Assembly: GCA_030604195.1 (NCBI GenBank)
Contig: JAUVWI010000028.1
Coordinates: 1 to 42,033, forward strand
Source: Spirochaetales bacterium
Lineage (GTDB): Bacteria > Spirochaetota > Spirochaetia > SZUA-6 > DRHE01
Length of the DNA: 42,033 bases
Reading direction: 5' to 3'
Part shown: one piece after another, positions 14,323 through 23,984 of the stretch
Layout: every line of letters starts with the position of its first letter
Numbering within the stretch: position 1 is the first letter of the stretch
Program-made: the position numbers and the translations under genes
The notes under the pieces: generated by a model
Databases searched by the model: none
What the model was told of the DNA's origin: nothing
The model's input: only the letters and a program-made list of their open reading frames with translations

Positions 14323-15838
14323 TTTCCTGCTCCCCGGTCATATAAAAACCAACCTCTTCGCGGCTGGCATCCTCCCCCTTGAACTCTTTAATTATTCTGC
14401 CTTTGAAGATCACCCCGACCCGGTCGGCAAGTGAAAGGATTTCATCGAGATCCGCGGATATCAGCAGGACAGCCTTGCCCTGCTCTCTGGCCTTGATGAG
14501 CTGGCTGTAGATAAACTCCATGGCGCCGATATCCACTCCCCGGGTAGGCTGGGCAGCTACCAGGAGTTTGGGTTCAAAGCGCATTTCCCTGGCAATAATA
14601 ACTTTCTGCTGGTTGCCCCCGGATAGTGCATTGGCAGGGGTCAGCTCGGAGGGAGTGCGAATATCAAAAGACTCGATAGTTTCCCGTGAATAGGCCCTGA
14701 TCTGCTTCTGATCTATAATCTGGAATTTCTTTACAAAGGGAGGCTGATGGTGGCGGCCGAGCGTAATATTGTCAGCCAGGGAAAAGGGAAGGAGCAGCCC
14801 GTATTTGTGGCGGTCTTCGGGGATGTGGCCTATGCCTTGATCTCTTCGCCTGCGTACATCCCAGGTAAGTATGCTCTCACCCTCAAGCAGAACATCACCG
14901 GCATCGAGTTTTACCCGCTGACCTATTGCCTCTATCAGTTCTGTCTGGCCGTTACCCTCAACCCCCGCAATTCCGTAGATCTCCCCTGCATGAACCTCAA
15001 GATTAATACCATTCAATACTTTATGGCCGCGCTCAGAGGTAGCTTGAAGATCAGAAACCTTTAGAATAACCCTATCCGCGACCTTTGGTTTTTTATCAAC
15101 CTCCAGGAATACAGGCTTGCCCACCATGAGCTCGGCAATAAGGGGTTTGCTGGCCTCAGTTTGTTCAAGGGTTTTAATTACCCGTCCGCGCCTGATCACG
15201 GTAATCCGGTCGGCAATAGTTAAAACCTCGTCGAGTTTGTGGCTGATGAATATAATACCTTTACCCTGTTCCTTCATTCTGCGGAAGGTGTCAAAAAGCT
15301 CTTCAGCTTCATGTGGAGTGAGCACAGCCGTGGGTTCATCAAAAACCAGGATCTCGGCGCCGCGGTAGAGGATCTTCAAAATTTCCACCCGCTGCTGAAG
15401 CCCTACGGGCAGATCCTCTACATTAGTATTCAATTCAACCTGCAGACCATTTTCCCGGATAATTTCCGTCAGCCTTGCCGCAGGAATGTTCATGTTAAGA
15501 ACTCCGGCCCGGTGGCTTTCCTTGCCCAGGATAATGTTCTCCAGCACGGTGAAAGGAGGCACCAGCATAAAGTGCTGATGTACCATACCGATGCCCTGGT
15601 GGATGGCGTCTTTGGGGTTTTTAATGGAGACAGCCTGATCTTTAAGATAAATAGTCCCGGAATCGGGTTTCTGCAGGCCGTAGAGTATCTTCATGAGAGT
15701 AGTTTTGCCGGCCCCGTTTTCACCAACCAGGGCGTGGATCTCGCCGCTCTTCAGGTCAAAAGATACTCTGTCATTGGCGCGTACCCCGGGAAATATTTTG
15801 GTAATCTCCTCCATTCTCAACAGGACTGTTCCGGGCAT
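14315..15838 (-). CDS. Nucleoside ABC transporter ATPase (duplicated domains)
   Basis: A 507-residue protein with two ABC domains in one chain, as in sugar and nucleoside importers. The first has Walker [10 protein letters not shown] at 39-47, signature-like [13 protein letters not shown], and Walker B ILVFDEPT. The second has a degenerate Walker [10 protein letters not shown], a full [15 protein letters not shown] and [12 protein letters not shown]. Such asymmetric sites are normal in this subfamily. It energises import by the two downstream permeases, using the binding protein encoded upstream. ATG 15838 has only GAGG about 9 nt upstream as a weak ribosome site. A strong hairpin lies between it and the binding-protein gene. 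Confidence 0.9.
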   Translation of the reverse strand: MPGTVLLRMEEITKIFPGVRANDRVSFDLKSGEIHALVGENGAGKTTLMKILYGLQKPDSGTIYLKDQAVSIKNPKDAIHQGIGMVHQHFMLVPPFTVLENIILGKESHRAGVLNMNIPAARLTEIIRENGLQVELNTNVEDLPVGLQQRVEILKILYRGAEILVFDEPTAVLTPHEAEELFDTFRRMKEQGKGIIFISHKLDEVLTIADRITVIRRGRVIKTLEQTEASKPLIAELMVGKPVFLEVDKKPKVADRVILKVSDLQATSERGHKVLNGINLEVHAGEIYGIAGVEGNGQTELIEAIGQRVKLDAGDVLLEGESILTWDVRRRRDQGIGHIPEDRHKYGLLLPFSLADNITLGRHHQPPFVKKFQIIDQKQIRAYSRETIESFDIRTPSELTPANALSGGNQQKVIIAREMRFEPKLLVAAQPTRGVDIGAMEFIYSQLIKAREQGKAVLLISADLDEILSLADRVGVIFKGRIIKEFKGEDASREEVGFYMTGEQESA

Positions 15839-15868
15839 TGAGTAAAGCCTCTTGCATTATCGATTATC

Positions 15869-15907
15869 AATAAAAAGGCGGGACCAGTCAAAGCCGGCCC
15901 TGCCTTT
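15869..15907 (-). terminator. Intrinsic terminator/attenuator after the binding-protein gene
   Basis: On the minus strand AAAGGC-a-GGG pairs with CCC-GCCTTT (15874-15907), followed by TTTTTATT. This is a good intrinsic terminator lying between the binding-protein gene and the ATPase gene of one operon. Partial termination here would let the abundant binding protein be made in excess of the membrane parts, a common arrangement for ABC importers. Confidence 0.7.
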
Positions 15908-15922
15908 AGCTTTTATGATAGA

Positions 15923-17077
15923 TTAGAAGGTCTTTGCCATCCAATCGGGCAGCTGGGAGTCGTGATCCGGTACGACTATTTCACCGCTGATTATCTTCTG
16001 TTTCAGCTTGTCAACCTCAGCCTTGACATCGGCAAGCCTGTCCTTGTTGAACTCATTCAGGGCATAGCCCACGCCGTCAACCGGTAAATTAAAGGTTGTA
16101 TAACCCCCCACAACCTTGCTGTTGTTAATCATTTCTTTGCCGGTCAGGTAAACAGAATTATCCACCCTCTTGAGCATGGAGGTAAGAATGTGTTCGGCCA
16201 TGGCCTTTTCTTCTTCATTATCCGCTGTGGCATAGCCGTATCCCTGGTCGGAGTCGACGCCAATGGCAATTTTGTTCATATCCTTAGCTGCTTTAAAAAG
16301 CCCATTTCCCGAACCGCCGGCAGCATGATAGATAATGGTAGCGCCCTGCTTGTACATATTTATGGCAATGCTCTCGCCTGTTTTGGGATCATTAAAGGCA
16401 GAACCATCTTTGCCGCAGTACTGTCCTAAAAGCATGCCCTCTTCGCGCATCTTGGGGTCTACATACATGGCACCGGCATAGAAACCGGCATGGAACTTAT
16501 GGATCAGGGGCATGTCCATACCGCCGATAAAGCCCAACTTGCCGCCCAGCTTTTTATTCTTGAGTCCGGCTATTGCGCCCACCAGGAATGAACCTTCATG
16601 TTCGGTGAATCCCAGGCAGGTAATATTGCTGCTTTCAGTCAGGTCGGGAAGCCAGCCGTCAATTATGCCGAAGTGTACATTGGGGAAGTCATTAGCTACT
16701 TTGCCGAGTGCATCGGAGTACATAAAACCCACGCCTATAACAAGGTTGTAGCCGTCTTCCGCCATTATACGCAGGAGCTGCTCCCTGTCCTGTCCTCCTG
16801 ATTTGGGCTCCAGGTATTTAAGCTCGATCTCTTTACCGAAATCCACATTATCAGGATCACCGGCAATATAGCCTTTAAAATCTTTGGCCAGGTGTACCAG
16901 GCCGGCATAGGCTGAATCATTGAAAGATTTGTCTCCCCTGCCGCCCACATCGAAGGCAATACCGATTTTGAATTTAGCTTCTTCTACTTTTTCGCCTTGA
17001 CCTCCTGCGAAGCTAAGCACAGAAACGGCAAGTAGGAAAATTGCAGCGATTCCCGCTATTTTTTTCCAATTCTTCAT
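15923..17077 (-). CDS. BMP-family purine nucleoside binding protein
   Basis: A 384-residue exported solute-binding protein of the Bmp/PnrA/Med family. The signal peptide is residues 1-24 (KKIAGIAAIFLLAVSVLSFA, then GGQ). There is no lipobox Cys, so signal peptidase I cleavage is expected. Family motifs are KIGIAFDVGGRGDKSFNDSA, GVGFMYSDALGKVANDFPN, GFTEHEGSFLVGAIAGL, IYHAAGGSGNGLF and IGVDSDQGYG. Asp at FDVGG, the GSGNG loop and DSDQ are typical ligand residues for nucleosides (as in Treponema PnrA). AAGGAGAG precedes ATG 17077 by 6-7 nt. It is the first gene of the uptake operon, with a possible promoter overlapping the end of ligA (17080-17138). Confidence 0.9.
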   Translation of the reverse strand: MKNWKKIAGIAAIFLLAVSVLSFAGGQGEKVEEAKFKIGIAFDVGGRGDKSFNDSAYAGLVHLAKDFKGYIAGDPDNVDFGKEIELKYLEPKSGGQDREQLLRIMAEDGYNLVIGVGFMYSDALGKVANDFPNVHFGIIDGWLPDLTESSNITCLGFTEHEGSFLVGAIAGLKNKKLGGKLGFIGGMDMPLIHKFHAGFYAGAMYVDPKMREEGMLLGQYCGKDGSAFNDPKTGESIAINMYKQGATIIYHAAGGSGNGLFKAAKDMNKIAIGVDSDQGYGYATADNEEEKAMAEHILTSMLKRVDNSVYLTGKEMINNSKVVGGYTTFNLPVDGVGYALNEFNKDRLADVKAEVDKLKQKIISGEIVVPDHDSQLPDWMAKTF

Positions 17078-17135
17078 TTCTCTCTCCTTATGGTATAATT
17101 ATTTTCTATACTCTAAAGCTCAAGTAGAGGAGAAG

Positions 17136-19208
17136 TCAAGTATATTTTTGGGGAGATTGGAGGAAATCCAGGAACTCTTCTTCCTTAATTATCTTCACTC
17201 CCAGGGAGAGGGCCTTTTCCATTTTGCTGCCCGCGGAGCTGCCTGCTAATAGATGAGTGGTTTTGCCGGTAACCGTGGAAGTCACCCTGCCGCCCCCCTT
17301 TTTTATCTCTTCTGCGGCCCGTTCACGCGGCTGGAAATGGACAAAACTGCCCGTTATACACCAGCTCTGGTCCTTGAAAATGGCCGGCGCCTCTCTTCCC
17401 GGCTCTGTTTTCGGGAGTGGTTTTTTTTCGCTGAATGAAAGCCCCTGCTTTTTTAGCCCCTCAATTCTCTGCCTTAACTTAGGGGTTTGCAGGCTGCTGA
17501 TAATTGAGGCTGCTGTTTTTTCACCGATACCGTGAATCGATGTAAGCGCCTCAAGGTTGGATTCTTCAGCCACCTTAAAAAGCGATTCAATGTTCCTGAA
17601 ACCCGCATCAATAAGGAGCTCGATTACCTTCTGACCCATCTCCGGTATGGCTAAAGACTGCAGCACAATCCGGTAGGGCTTTTGTTTGCTCGACTCGATC
17701 CCCTTTTTCAGCAGCTCTATTTTTTTGCGGCCGAAGCCCGGGAGATCAATTAGAACTTCCGGATCGAAATGGTAAATGTCCGCCGGATCTTCGATAAATC
17801 CTCTGTCAATGAGGACATCAAGGGTCTCCGGCCCCAGGTTTTCAATATCCATCTGGTTACGGGCGGCAAAGAAGTGGATCCTTGCCCGTACCTGGTCCGG
17901 GCAGTTGGTGTTAAAGCAGAAATGATGCGCGCCGCTGCGGCTTAAGGGGCTGGCGCATGAAGGGCAGAGCGCCGGCATCTGCCAGGTGGTGTTGCCCAGT
18001 TCGTTCTTTTCCACCAGCCTTTCAACTGCCGGGATCACATCGCCCCTTTTAGATACATTTACTGTATCGCCAATGGCCAGATCGAGGATATTTATATACT
18101 CCTGGTTATGTAGCGTAACATTGGCAATTGTAGAACCGGATATACTCACCGGCTCTACCCTGGCAACGGGAGTGGCCCTGCCGGTTCTGCCTATCTGTAC
18201 CTGAATATCCTCTATAATAGTGGACCCCTCAGGCGCTTCGAATTTGTAGGCTATGGCCCAGCGGGGATGGTGGCCGGTAAAGCCCAGAATTTCCCTTGCC
18301 CTGATCTCATTTACCTTTATCACCAGACCATCGATCTCATAATCCAATAGCTCTCGATTGGCTTGGGCCTGCTTTAGAAAAGCCTCTATTTCGCTGATAG
18401 TGCCAACCTTCCACAAGGGATGCTCCTGCCGGATTCCTGTTAAATCATCAGCGTCACTGAAAAAACCGATATTCTTGTTTAGCTTGAAGCCCAGAAGCTC
18501 CAGTTCACTCAGTATATGGCGGTGGGAAGCTGCCGGAGCAGCAAAGTAGCCTTCGTAAATAAATATATCCAGTGGCAGCTGTGCCGCCTCTGAGCTTTTC
18601 ACCCGGCGTAAAGTGCCCGAGGCCAGGTTTCGCGGGTTGGCATAAGGGGTTTCGAGCTTTGAGTTGATCTTGTTGAAGAGGGATTTGGCCAGGAAGATCT
18701 CCCCGCGCACCGTTAATGAAAGCGGTTTTTTCAGGCGCAGCGGCACTGCTCCTATGGTTTTTACATTGGCGGTTACATCATTACCCGTCAGACCGTTTCC
18801 CCTGGTCAGTGCATGGCTGAGCAGGCCGTCGCGGTAATAGAGCACAATAGAGGCGCCGTCGATCTTTTCTTCTATAATAAAAGAGAGCTCGCTGTCACTG
18901 TTGCGCCGGCACTTTTCTATCCATCCCATTAATTCAGAGAGAGCATAGGCTTTATCAAGGCTTAAGACCGGTATGGTATGCTCCATCTCAGGGAGTTCCC
19001 CGCTTAAGTCTGAACCAATTCTTTGAGATGGTGAATCAGCCTTTTTCAGGTCAGGGAATTGCTCTTCGAGTAATAGCAGGCGATCAAATAAACGGTCATA
19101 CTCCAGATCGGAAATAGTGGGGTTGCTTAAAACATAATATTCATATTGATACTGCCTGAGCCTGGCTGACAGCTCTTCAATCTCTTTAACGCCGCTCTCC
19201 CGGCTCAT
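17136..19208 (-). CDS. ligA: NAD-dependent DNA ligase
   Basis: A 690-residue full-length ligase. The order is an N-terminal Ia region (RQYQYEYYVLSNPTISDLEY), the nucleotidyltransferase with catalytic Lys115 in EEKIDGAS, an OB-fold (VQIGRTGRATPVARVEPV), a four-Cys zinc finger (CPSC...CFNTNC), HhH repeats (IDLPGFGRKKIELL, LTSIHGIGEKTAASI), and a C-terminal BRCT domain (from about 610, with GGGRVTSTVTGKTTHLLAG). It seals nicks in replication and repair using NAD. ATG 19208 has GGAG 8 nt upstream and starts 5 nt after the SPOR-protein stop, so the two are co-transcribed. All the domains and key residues are present. Confidence 0.96.
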   Translation of the reverse strand: MSRESGVKEIEELSARLRQYQYEYYVLSNPTISDLEYDRLFDRLLLLEEQFPDLKKADSPSQRIGSDLSGELPEMEHTIPVLSLDKAYALSELMGWIEKCRRNSDSELSFIIEEKIDGASIVLYYRDGLLSHALTRGNGLTGNDVTANVKTIGAVPLRLKKPLSLTVRGEIFLAKSLFNKINSKLETPYANPRNLASGTLRRVKSSEAAQLPLDIFIYEGYFAAPAASHRHILSELELLGFKLNKNIGFFSDADDLTGIRQEHPLWKVGTISEIEAFLKQAQANRELLDYEIDGLVIKVNEIRAREILGFTGHHPRWAIAYKFEAPEGSTIIEDIQVQIGRTGRATPVARVEPVSISGSTIANVTLHNQEYINILDLAIGDTVNVSKRGDVIPAVERLVEKNELGNTTWQMPALCPSCASPLSRSGAHHFCFNTNCPDQVRARIHFFAARNQMDIENLGPETLDVLIDRGFIEDPADIYHFDPEVLIDLPGFGRKKIELLKKGIESSKQKPYRIVLQSLAIPEMGQKVIELLIDAGFRNIESLFKVAEESNLEALTSIHGIGEKTAASIISSLQTPKLRQRIEGLKKQGLSFSEKKPLPKTEPGREAPAIFKDQSWCITGSFVHFQPRERAAEEIKKGGGRVTSTVTGKTTHLLAGSSAGSKMEKALSLGVKIIKEEEFLDFLQSPQKYT

Positions 19209-19213
19209 CCCGC

Positions 19214-20557
19214 TTACTCCCCATATTGAATAAAGGCATCTTTGAATCCACGGGATTTAAGATTGTAAAGTAAAACACCACTCTCATCATCATTTACCGG
19301 GCCGACCATTACTTTATAGATAGTTCCTCTATCCCTGCCGGCCGCGGGCAGGATTGCCACCGAGTAGGTGCCGGCAAGGTCATGACTTAGTTTCAGAGCC
19401 AGGCTTTTGGCTGTGTAAGCCCCAAGCTGTATGAAGTAGGATTTTTTAGGCAGTTTATCGATAAACAGGGGGCCTTCTCCGGCTGCGGCCGGTTGGGCGG
19501 ATTCTACAGCTTCTGCCGTTTCTACGGGAAGCCGTTCAGCAACCTCTTCACCGGCTCCACTCTCTTCTACCGGCGGCCTTGGCTCGGTGGGCTCCAGGGT
19601 AATAACGACTCTTTCAGGGGTTTCCTCAAGCGGCGGTTCCGGGGTGACTATGCCGATTTCTTCACCCTCTTCGGATGTATAGGCAAGGGGGTAAGTCTCT
19701 TCAATAAGCGGTATTTCTTCCTGCTCAACCCCGGGCAGCTCCAATGAGGCCTCCTCCGGGCTCTCTTCACCCGGCCGGATAAGGCCGGCAATAGTGCCCT
19801 TTTCTTCCGGAGCAGGCGGCTGGGGGGTTTCGATAAAGACAAAACGCTCATCTTCACGGGGAGGCATAAAAAGTTTTTTCTGCGGACTGCGGGAAGCATA
19901 GCGGGAAAGGTCATCCTGTGCCAATTCCACAGGTGTGCTTTCCGGCAGCTCCGGTGAAATAGAGGCTTCCTCTTCAGGCGGGACAATCAGGGTAAGTTCG
20001 GCCTCAGGCGGCGAGGCAATTTCTTCTATGACTTCAGCAGCAGTTTCCACCTCTTCAAGGGGCGCGTGAGCCGGTTCTTCCGGGAGTTCTTTTTCGGCTT
20101 CTTCTATCGGTTCTTCTGCGGGTTCAATCTTTACACTGCGCAGCTCTATTTCCGGAATAGACGCTGTGGGGTCGATATCCGGATCCGGATTGTAGGGCAG
20201 GTCATCAGGGAGTCCTGCCATTGCCATTAATGATCCGGCTGCCAGCCTGCTTTTCACCCTTATAACCTCAGATGGCCCAATACCCAGAGCGGCGGCGGCC
20301 TTTGCAGAGACTAAGAGGAAAATATTGGCAGATTGATCAATCCTTTTTAAAACAGTCACCTTGACCTGTTCGCCGGTCTCCAGGTTTTCAATCTCTATGG
20401 TGCTGTTTTTGGGAAATGAATTGGAAGCGGCGAAAAACCCGGGAGTAGTGAATTCTCCGGGCCTTATCTGTGCGGCCGTTCCCTCCCAGACTTCCTGGCT
20501 TGTTATTGTACTTAAGGCACAGAAGCTGAGCAGAAAAAAAAGCATTATCCTGCGCAT
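19214..20557 (-). CDS. RlpA-like/SPOR-domain envelope protein
   Basis: A 447-residue exported protein. The signal peptide is about residues 1-20 (MRRIMLFFLLSFCALSTITS). Residues about 25-110 resemble the double-psi beta-barrel of RlpA-type proteins (EGTAAQIRPGEFTTPGFFAA, LLVSAKAAAALGI). About 250 residues follow that are very rich in Glu and Pro, likely an extended spacer. The C-terminal SPOR domain is about 370-447 (KSYFIQLGAYTAKSLALKLS ... YKVMVGPV). SPOR domains bind denuded peptidoglycan at division sites, so a septal or wall role is likely. It has no lipobox. It sits immediately upstream of ligA. The RlpA assignment is weaker than the SPOR one. Confidence 0.78.
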   Translation of the reverse strand: MRRIMLFFLLSFCALSTITSQEVWEGTAAQIRPGEFTTPGFFAASNSFPKNSTIEIENLETGEQVKVTVLKRIDQSANIFLLVSAKAAAALGIGPSEVIRVKSRLAAGSLMAMAGLPDDLPYNPDPDIDPTASIPEIELRSVKIEPAEEPIEEAEKELPEEPAHAPLEEVETAAEVIEEIASPPEAELTLIVPPEEEASISPELPESTPVELAQDDLSRYASRSPQKKLFMPPREDERFVFIETPQPPAPEEKGTIAGLIRPGEESPEEASLELPGVEQEEIPLIEETYPLAYTSEEGEEIGIVTPEPPLEETPERVVITLEPTEPRPPVEESGAGEEVAERLPVETAEAVESAQPAAAGEGPLFIDKLPKKSYFIQLGAYTAKSLALKLSHDLAGTYSVAILPAAGRDRGTIYKVMVGPVNDDESGVLLYNLKSRGFKDAFIQYGE

Positions 20558-20614
20558 AAAGAGATCTCCTGTTATTAATAGTCGGCCTTATTGGCTGACT
20601 CTCTAACCATTATT

Positions 20615-21175
20615 TTATTGATCCGCCACTGCTTTAGCAACCGCTTTTTGGACCAGTGCGTTTCCCAGATTGAAGCAGAGGGTATGAAAATCAAGCTCTT
20701 TCTCCCTGCCGTCATTATCCCCGGATAATTGACCTTGATCAATAAGTTCACCGCTGGAAACCGCTACTATAAAATATATAACATCGGGCTGCACTTCGGC
20801 ACCGGGCTGCACTTCGGCACCGGGCTGCACTTCGGCACCGGGCTGCACTTCGGATTTTGCTTCGCTTCCCATGGTGGTTTGAATACGGCTCAGGATCAGG
20901 TATGAAGCTCCCCACTTTCCGGCTAGAGAAATAACTGTGCTGAAATCCGGCTGCTGCCAATCAACGGACAAATCCGGTGGGCCCAGATCAAAAGCAATAT
21001 GTTCCATTTCAAAGAGGGAATCAAGTATGCCCTCTTTTAGGGGCAGGGGCAGAGGAGCTTTTTCATAGTTGAGTAATTCCTCTGTATATATGGCAAAGGT
21101 TTCCGCACCCGCAGCAGCCGGCAGAGCCAGCAGTAAGAGCAGAAGTATAATTGAAAACTGTGATTGTCCGGCCAT
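20615..21175 (-). CDS. Exported hypothetical protein with VQPGAE repeats
   Basis: A 186-residue protein. The signal peptide is about residues 1-24 (MAGQSQFSIILLLLLLALPA, then AAGAE). The mature domain has alternating strands and helices (FSTVISLAGKWGASYLILSR) interrupted by a VQPGAE hexapeptide repeat, then YFIVAVSSGELIDQGQLSG. I recognise no family. The general shape, a small periplasmic domain asking whether a factor's activity can be 'seen', recalls lipoprotein-like assembly factors but is not diagnostic. ATG 21175 has AGGAGG 4 nt upstream. It lies 58 nt before the RlpA/SPOR gene on the same strand and is divergent from the VWA/PIG-L gene. Confidence 0.65.
   Translation of the reverse strand: MAGQSQFSIILLLLLLALPAAAGAETFAIYTEELLNYEKAPLPLPLKEGILDSLFEMEHIAFDLGPPDLSVDWQQPDFSTVISLAGKWGASYLILSRIQTTMGSEAKSEVQPGAEVQPGAEVQPGAEVQPDVIYFIVAVSSGELIDQGQLSGDNDGREKELDFHTLCFNLGNALVQKAVAKAVADQ
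20785..20853. repeat. 18-bp tandem repeat inside an exported-protein gene
   Basis: The unit CGGGCTGCACTTCGGCAC is repeated 3.8 times (20785-20802, 20803-20820, 20821-20838, 20839-20853) with no visible divergence. In the coding direction it makes the hexapeptide VQPGAE. The unit is a multiple of three, so copy number can change by slippage without breaking the frame. Confidence 0.9.
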
Positions 21176-21250
21176 GGATCCTCCTATCGGCGGAGTCAAT
21201 TTCAATAGAGCTTGACCAAATCACTGCAGGAGTTTAATCTTGCCTTGCTA

Positions 21251-23437
21251 ATGAAGAGGCTGCTGCCCTTTATCTTTATTATTCTTTTTCTTTTATCGGA
21301 TGCCTCTGCTAAAGAAATCAACAGGGCTGCTGCAAAAAGTGTTGTTCTTCTATTTGACCTCTCCTACAGTATGCGCCTCTTTGACACTCATTTTTCACAG
21401 GCAAGGATTGCCGGCGCGAAAAGAGCTGCAGTAACTCTGCTTGACAGGGCGGAGAAAAATGAAGAGTGGGCACTGTTAACTTTTTCAGACCGGGATGTAA
21501 TAAGGGTGCTTTTTCCCTTCACTAAAAGGGTTGAAGCTATTGTTCCGGTTATAACCTCACTGAAAAGTCACAATACATCACCCCTGGATAGGGCCCTGCG
21601 TGAAGCGGGCCGCTATATAATAGAAGAGGGCAAGGGAGATCAACGGGAGATAATCATGATCTCTGATTGTATGGTGACTGAGGGGGGATACCCCTCTCCG
21701 GAACTATTAATTGATCACGGTATTCGTCTGAATATAATCGGCTTCAAAGTGGAAACAAATCCACTCTGGGAGAGAGCGGCCCGCGCCCTGGCCCGGGCAA
21801 CCGGAGGGGACTTTTTCCCGCTTAACCGGGGTGATATACCCCTTCTTTACCCGGATGGTGCTGAGCAGTCAGGGGCAAGTTACAGATCAAATTTTAATAT
21901 TCTCCTGGTTATCGAAGGGTTCCTCTTATTGCTGTTGGCGGTTATAGCGGCCTATAGCATTTACCGGATCAAACTCTGGCGGCGCGCACTTGCCGGGGCA
22001 GCCAAAGTGGAAAAATATGTAAAATTCCTCTCACTACGCATTTTAGACCCCCGGGGCGGGAAAAAGATACACCGCTTTTCCAGTTTTCCAGTGCTGGTAA
22101 CCAGGGGAAAAGGGGGGGAGCTCTCTATAGAGCAGGGGGCGGAGCCGGCGGTACGCAGACAATCAGGTGCAGTCCAGGGCTTTACTATTGACATGGATAA
22201 TCAAAATGCCCGGCTCAATGCAATTAAGCCCCTGCTGGTAAATGGGGTTATGAGAAGTGAAAAGAAGCTTAAGCCGGGTGACCGGCTCAACTTAAGCGGC
22301 TACCGGCTGGTGGTTGAAGGATTTTTTTCTGAGAATGTAAGCCGGCCGGAAATTAAGAAACCGGATTTAATGCTGCAGGGTGCGGCATTTATTTTCCTGA
22401 CCGCCCTGGCTTTGATTCTGCCCGGAGTCATCGTTCCTGCCGGTCAGGCGGCAGCCGTTTCTGAAGCAGCTTCTCAAAGCGCTGTTGCAAGAAACCGGAG
22501 CAAAAACCATAGCGCCTCTTTACAGGCCCCTTTACAAGGGGAAGACCCCGGCGGCAAGGCGCCGGCGCAGGGCGGCTATGACCCTGCCGCGGTGATTGGC
22601 ATGGCTTTGGGGAGGGCCGGATCTTTTAAATCGTCAAAAACCCTTGAACTCGTGGAGCCTGATCAAAAGCCGGAATTTTATCAGGCCGATCTGCTCTTTA
22701 TCCATGCCCATCCTGACGATGAAAGCCTGGACTTCGGCGGCCTCATGGCCATGGCGGCAGAGAGCGGCAAAAGAATTGTGCAGGTGCTTCTTACTGATGG
22801 GGAATCAGGGCTGGACCAGTATCCGCGGAGAATAGTGGGAGGGCTTTACCCTGCCGGAGATATGTCCGGCAGCGAGCTGGCCAGTGTGCGGGTAAAGGAG
22901 GCAGCCGCGGCGCTGCAGCTTCTGGGGGCGGATACCTACATCCGTCTGGGGCTGCCGAATCATCCCTACAGCTCGGTGGCCCAGGAGTTGAGTATCTCCC
23001 GGGTTATAGAATCCTGGGGCGGTGAGGAGAGAGTGCTTTCCGGATTATTGGAGTTGATCAGGGGTTACCGCCCCAAAGTGATAATCTCTCCGGATGGCCC
23101 CAGCCGGGCAAGGGAGCATTTTGAGCATGAAGCCACAGGTTATCTTACTAAAAAGGCTCTTGCCGGCCTGAAGTTGGGGGGAGATGATTTTGTTATGGGC
23201 CATATAATCTCTGTAGATCCCCTGCAGAGGGCATTATACCCTGCTGCATTTAAACTGGAGGTAATGGGCCGCAACATTCCTTTTCGATTCCAACAGTTGC
23301 AGGCGTTGAAAGCCCATCAAACCCAGCGGGATGCATCGGTAATAGGGGTTGAGGTGCGCGCGAATTTCAAAGATGAATATTATAACCTGGAGTTCTGGGA
23401 TTCAGGAATGACCCTTGATGAATACTTAAGCAAGTGA
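21251..23437 (+). CDS. VWA / FHA-like / PIG-L deacetylase membrane protein
   Basis: A 728-residue multidomain protein. Signal peptide 1-20 (MKRLLPFIFIILFLLSDASA). VWA domain about 30-195 with MIDAS D36, S38, S40 (FDLSYSM). Membrane segment 216-236. Residues 278-357 resemble a degenerate FHA domain (LLVNGVMRSEKKLKPGDRLN). Second membrane segment 375-395. From 480 there is a PIG-L/LmbE-type domain with AHPDDE at 486-491 and a distal HFEHEATG, the usual zinc ligands for N-acetyl-sugar deacetylases. Topology would put the VWA and PIG-L domains outside the membrane and the FHA-like part in the cytoplasm. The start is uncertain: GGAG is 18 nt from ATG 21251, and TTG 21245 is an alternative. It heads the sugar operon, so sugar deacetylation fits. 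Confidence 0.75.
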   Translation: MKRLLPFIFIILFLLSDASAKEINRAAAKSVVLLFDLSYSMRLFDTHFSQARIAGAKRAAVTLLDRAEKNEEWALLTFSDRDVIRVLFPFTKRVEAIVPVITSLKSHNTSPLDRALREAGRYIIEEGKGDQREIIMISDCMVTEGGYPSPELLIDHGIRLNIIGFKVETNPLWERAARALARATGGDFFPLNRGDIPLLYPDGAEQSGASYRSNFNILLVIEGFLLLLLAVIAAYSIYRIKLWRRALAGAAKVEKYVKFLSLRILDPRGGKKIHRFSSFPVLVTRGKGGELSIEQGAEPAVRRQSGAVQGFTIDMDNQNARLNAIKPLLVNGVMRSEKKLKPGDRLNLSGYRLVVEGFFSENVSRPEIKKPDLMLQGAAFIFLTALALILPGVIVPAGQAAAVSEAASQSAVARNRSKNHSASLQAPLQGEDPGGKAPAQGGYDPAAVIGMALGRAGSFKSSKTLELVEPDQKPEFYQADLLFIHAHPDDESLDFGGLMAMAAESGKRIVQVLLTDGESGLDQYPRRIVGGLYPAGDMSGSELASVRVKEAAAALQLLGADTYIRLGLPNHPYSSVAQELSISRVIESWGGEERVLSGLLELIRGYRPKVIISPDGPSRAREHFEHEATGYLTKKALAGLKLGGDDFVMGHIISVDPLQRALYPAAFKLEVMGRNIPFRFQQLQALKAHQTQRDASVIGVEVRANFKDEYYNLEFWDSGMTLDEYLSK

Positions 23438-23456
23438 TAGGTTGGGCTTCAAGTTT

Positions 23457-23984
23457 ATGACCTATTACGTTATACAGGTGCAGACCGGGACGGAGGATAA
23501 ATACCTCCATCTGGCGGCAAATATTATAGAAGCAAACCAGGTGCGCCTCTTATGGCCCAGGAGGAAGCTGCGCATAAAACGAAGGGGTGTGTGGAAAGAT
23601 TACCTGGCTCCCATTTTTCCCGGGTATCTCTTTATTGAGAGTGAAAAAATAAGCCCTGAGTTCTACTGGCAGATCAAGCGGGTACCGGGTTTCCTACGCT
23701 TTTTAAAGGACAATCATAATATTGAACCCCTGGCCAGGCGTGACCAGGAGCTGCTTACTCATTTTTTATCCTTTGGCGAGGTGGTGGAACGTTCCAGGGT
23801 GATTTTTGATGAGAATAAACGCATCAGGGTGCTGCAGGGCCCCTTAAAGGGATTGGAGGGAAAGATAGTCAAGGTGAATCGCCGCAAAGGACGAGCCAGG
23901 GTGAAACTGGACCTTTACGAAGAGTCTTTTCTGATTGATTTTGGTTTTGAGCTCCTGGAGCCGACCGGTCAAGCTATGCTATGA
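23457..23984 (+). CDS. NusG paralogue (RfaH/LoaP-type antiterminator)
   Basis: A 175-residue protein with an N-terminal NGN domain (MTYYVIQVQTGTEDKYLHLA ... IFPGYLFIES, VPGFLRFL) and a C-terminal KOW domain (RVLQGPLKGLEGKIVKVNRR). Specialised NusG paralogues travel with RNA polymerase and prevent termination in long polysaccharide or secondary-metabolite operons. Its position just before the dehydratase, aminotransferase, phosphomannomutase and ManA genes fits that role. ATG 23457 is chosen for the fit of the NGN start. The TGA stop at 23982-23984 lies inside structured repeat copy 2, so the last residue or two may be altered from the ancestral end. The ribosome site is weak. Confidence 0.85.
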   Translation: MTYYVIQVQTGTEDKYLHLAANIIEANQVRLLWPRRKLRIKRRGVWKDYLAPIFPGYLFIESEKISPEFYWQIKRVPGFLRFLKDNHNIEPLARRDQELLTHFLSFGEVVERSRVIFDENKRIRVLQGPLKGLEGKIVKVNRRKGRARVKLDLYEESFLIDFGFELLEPTGQAML

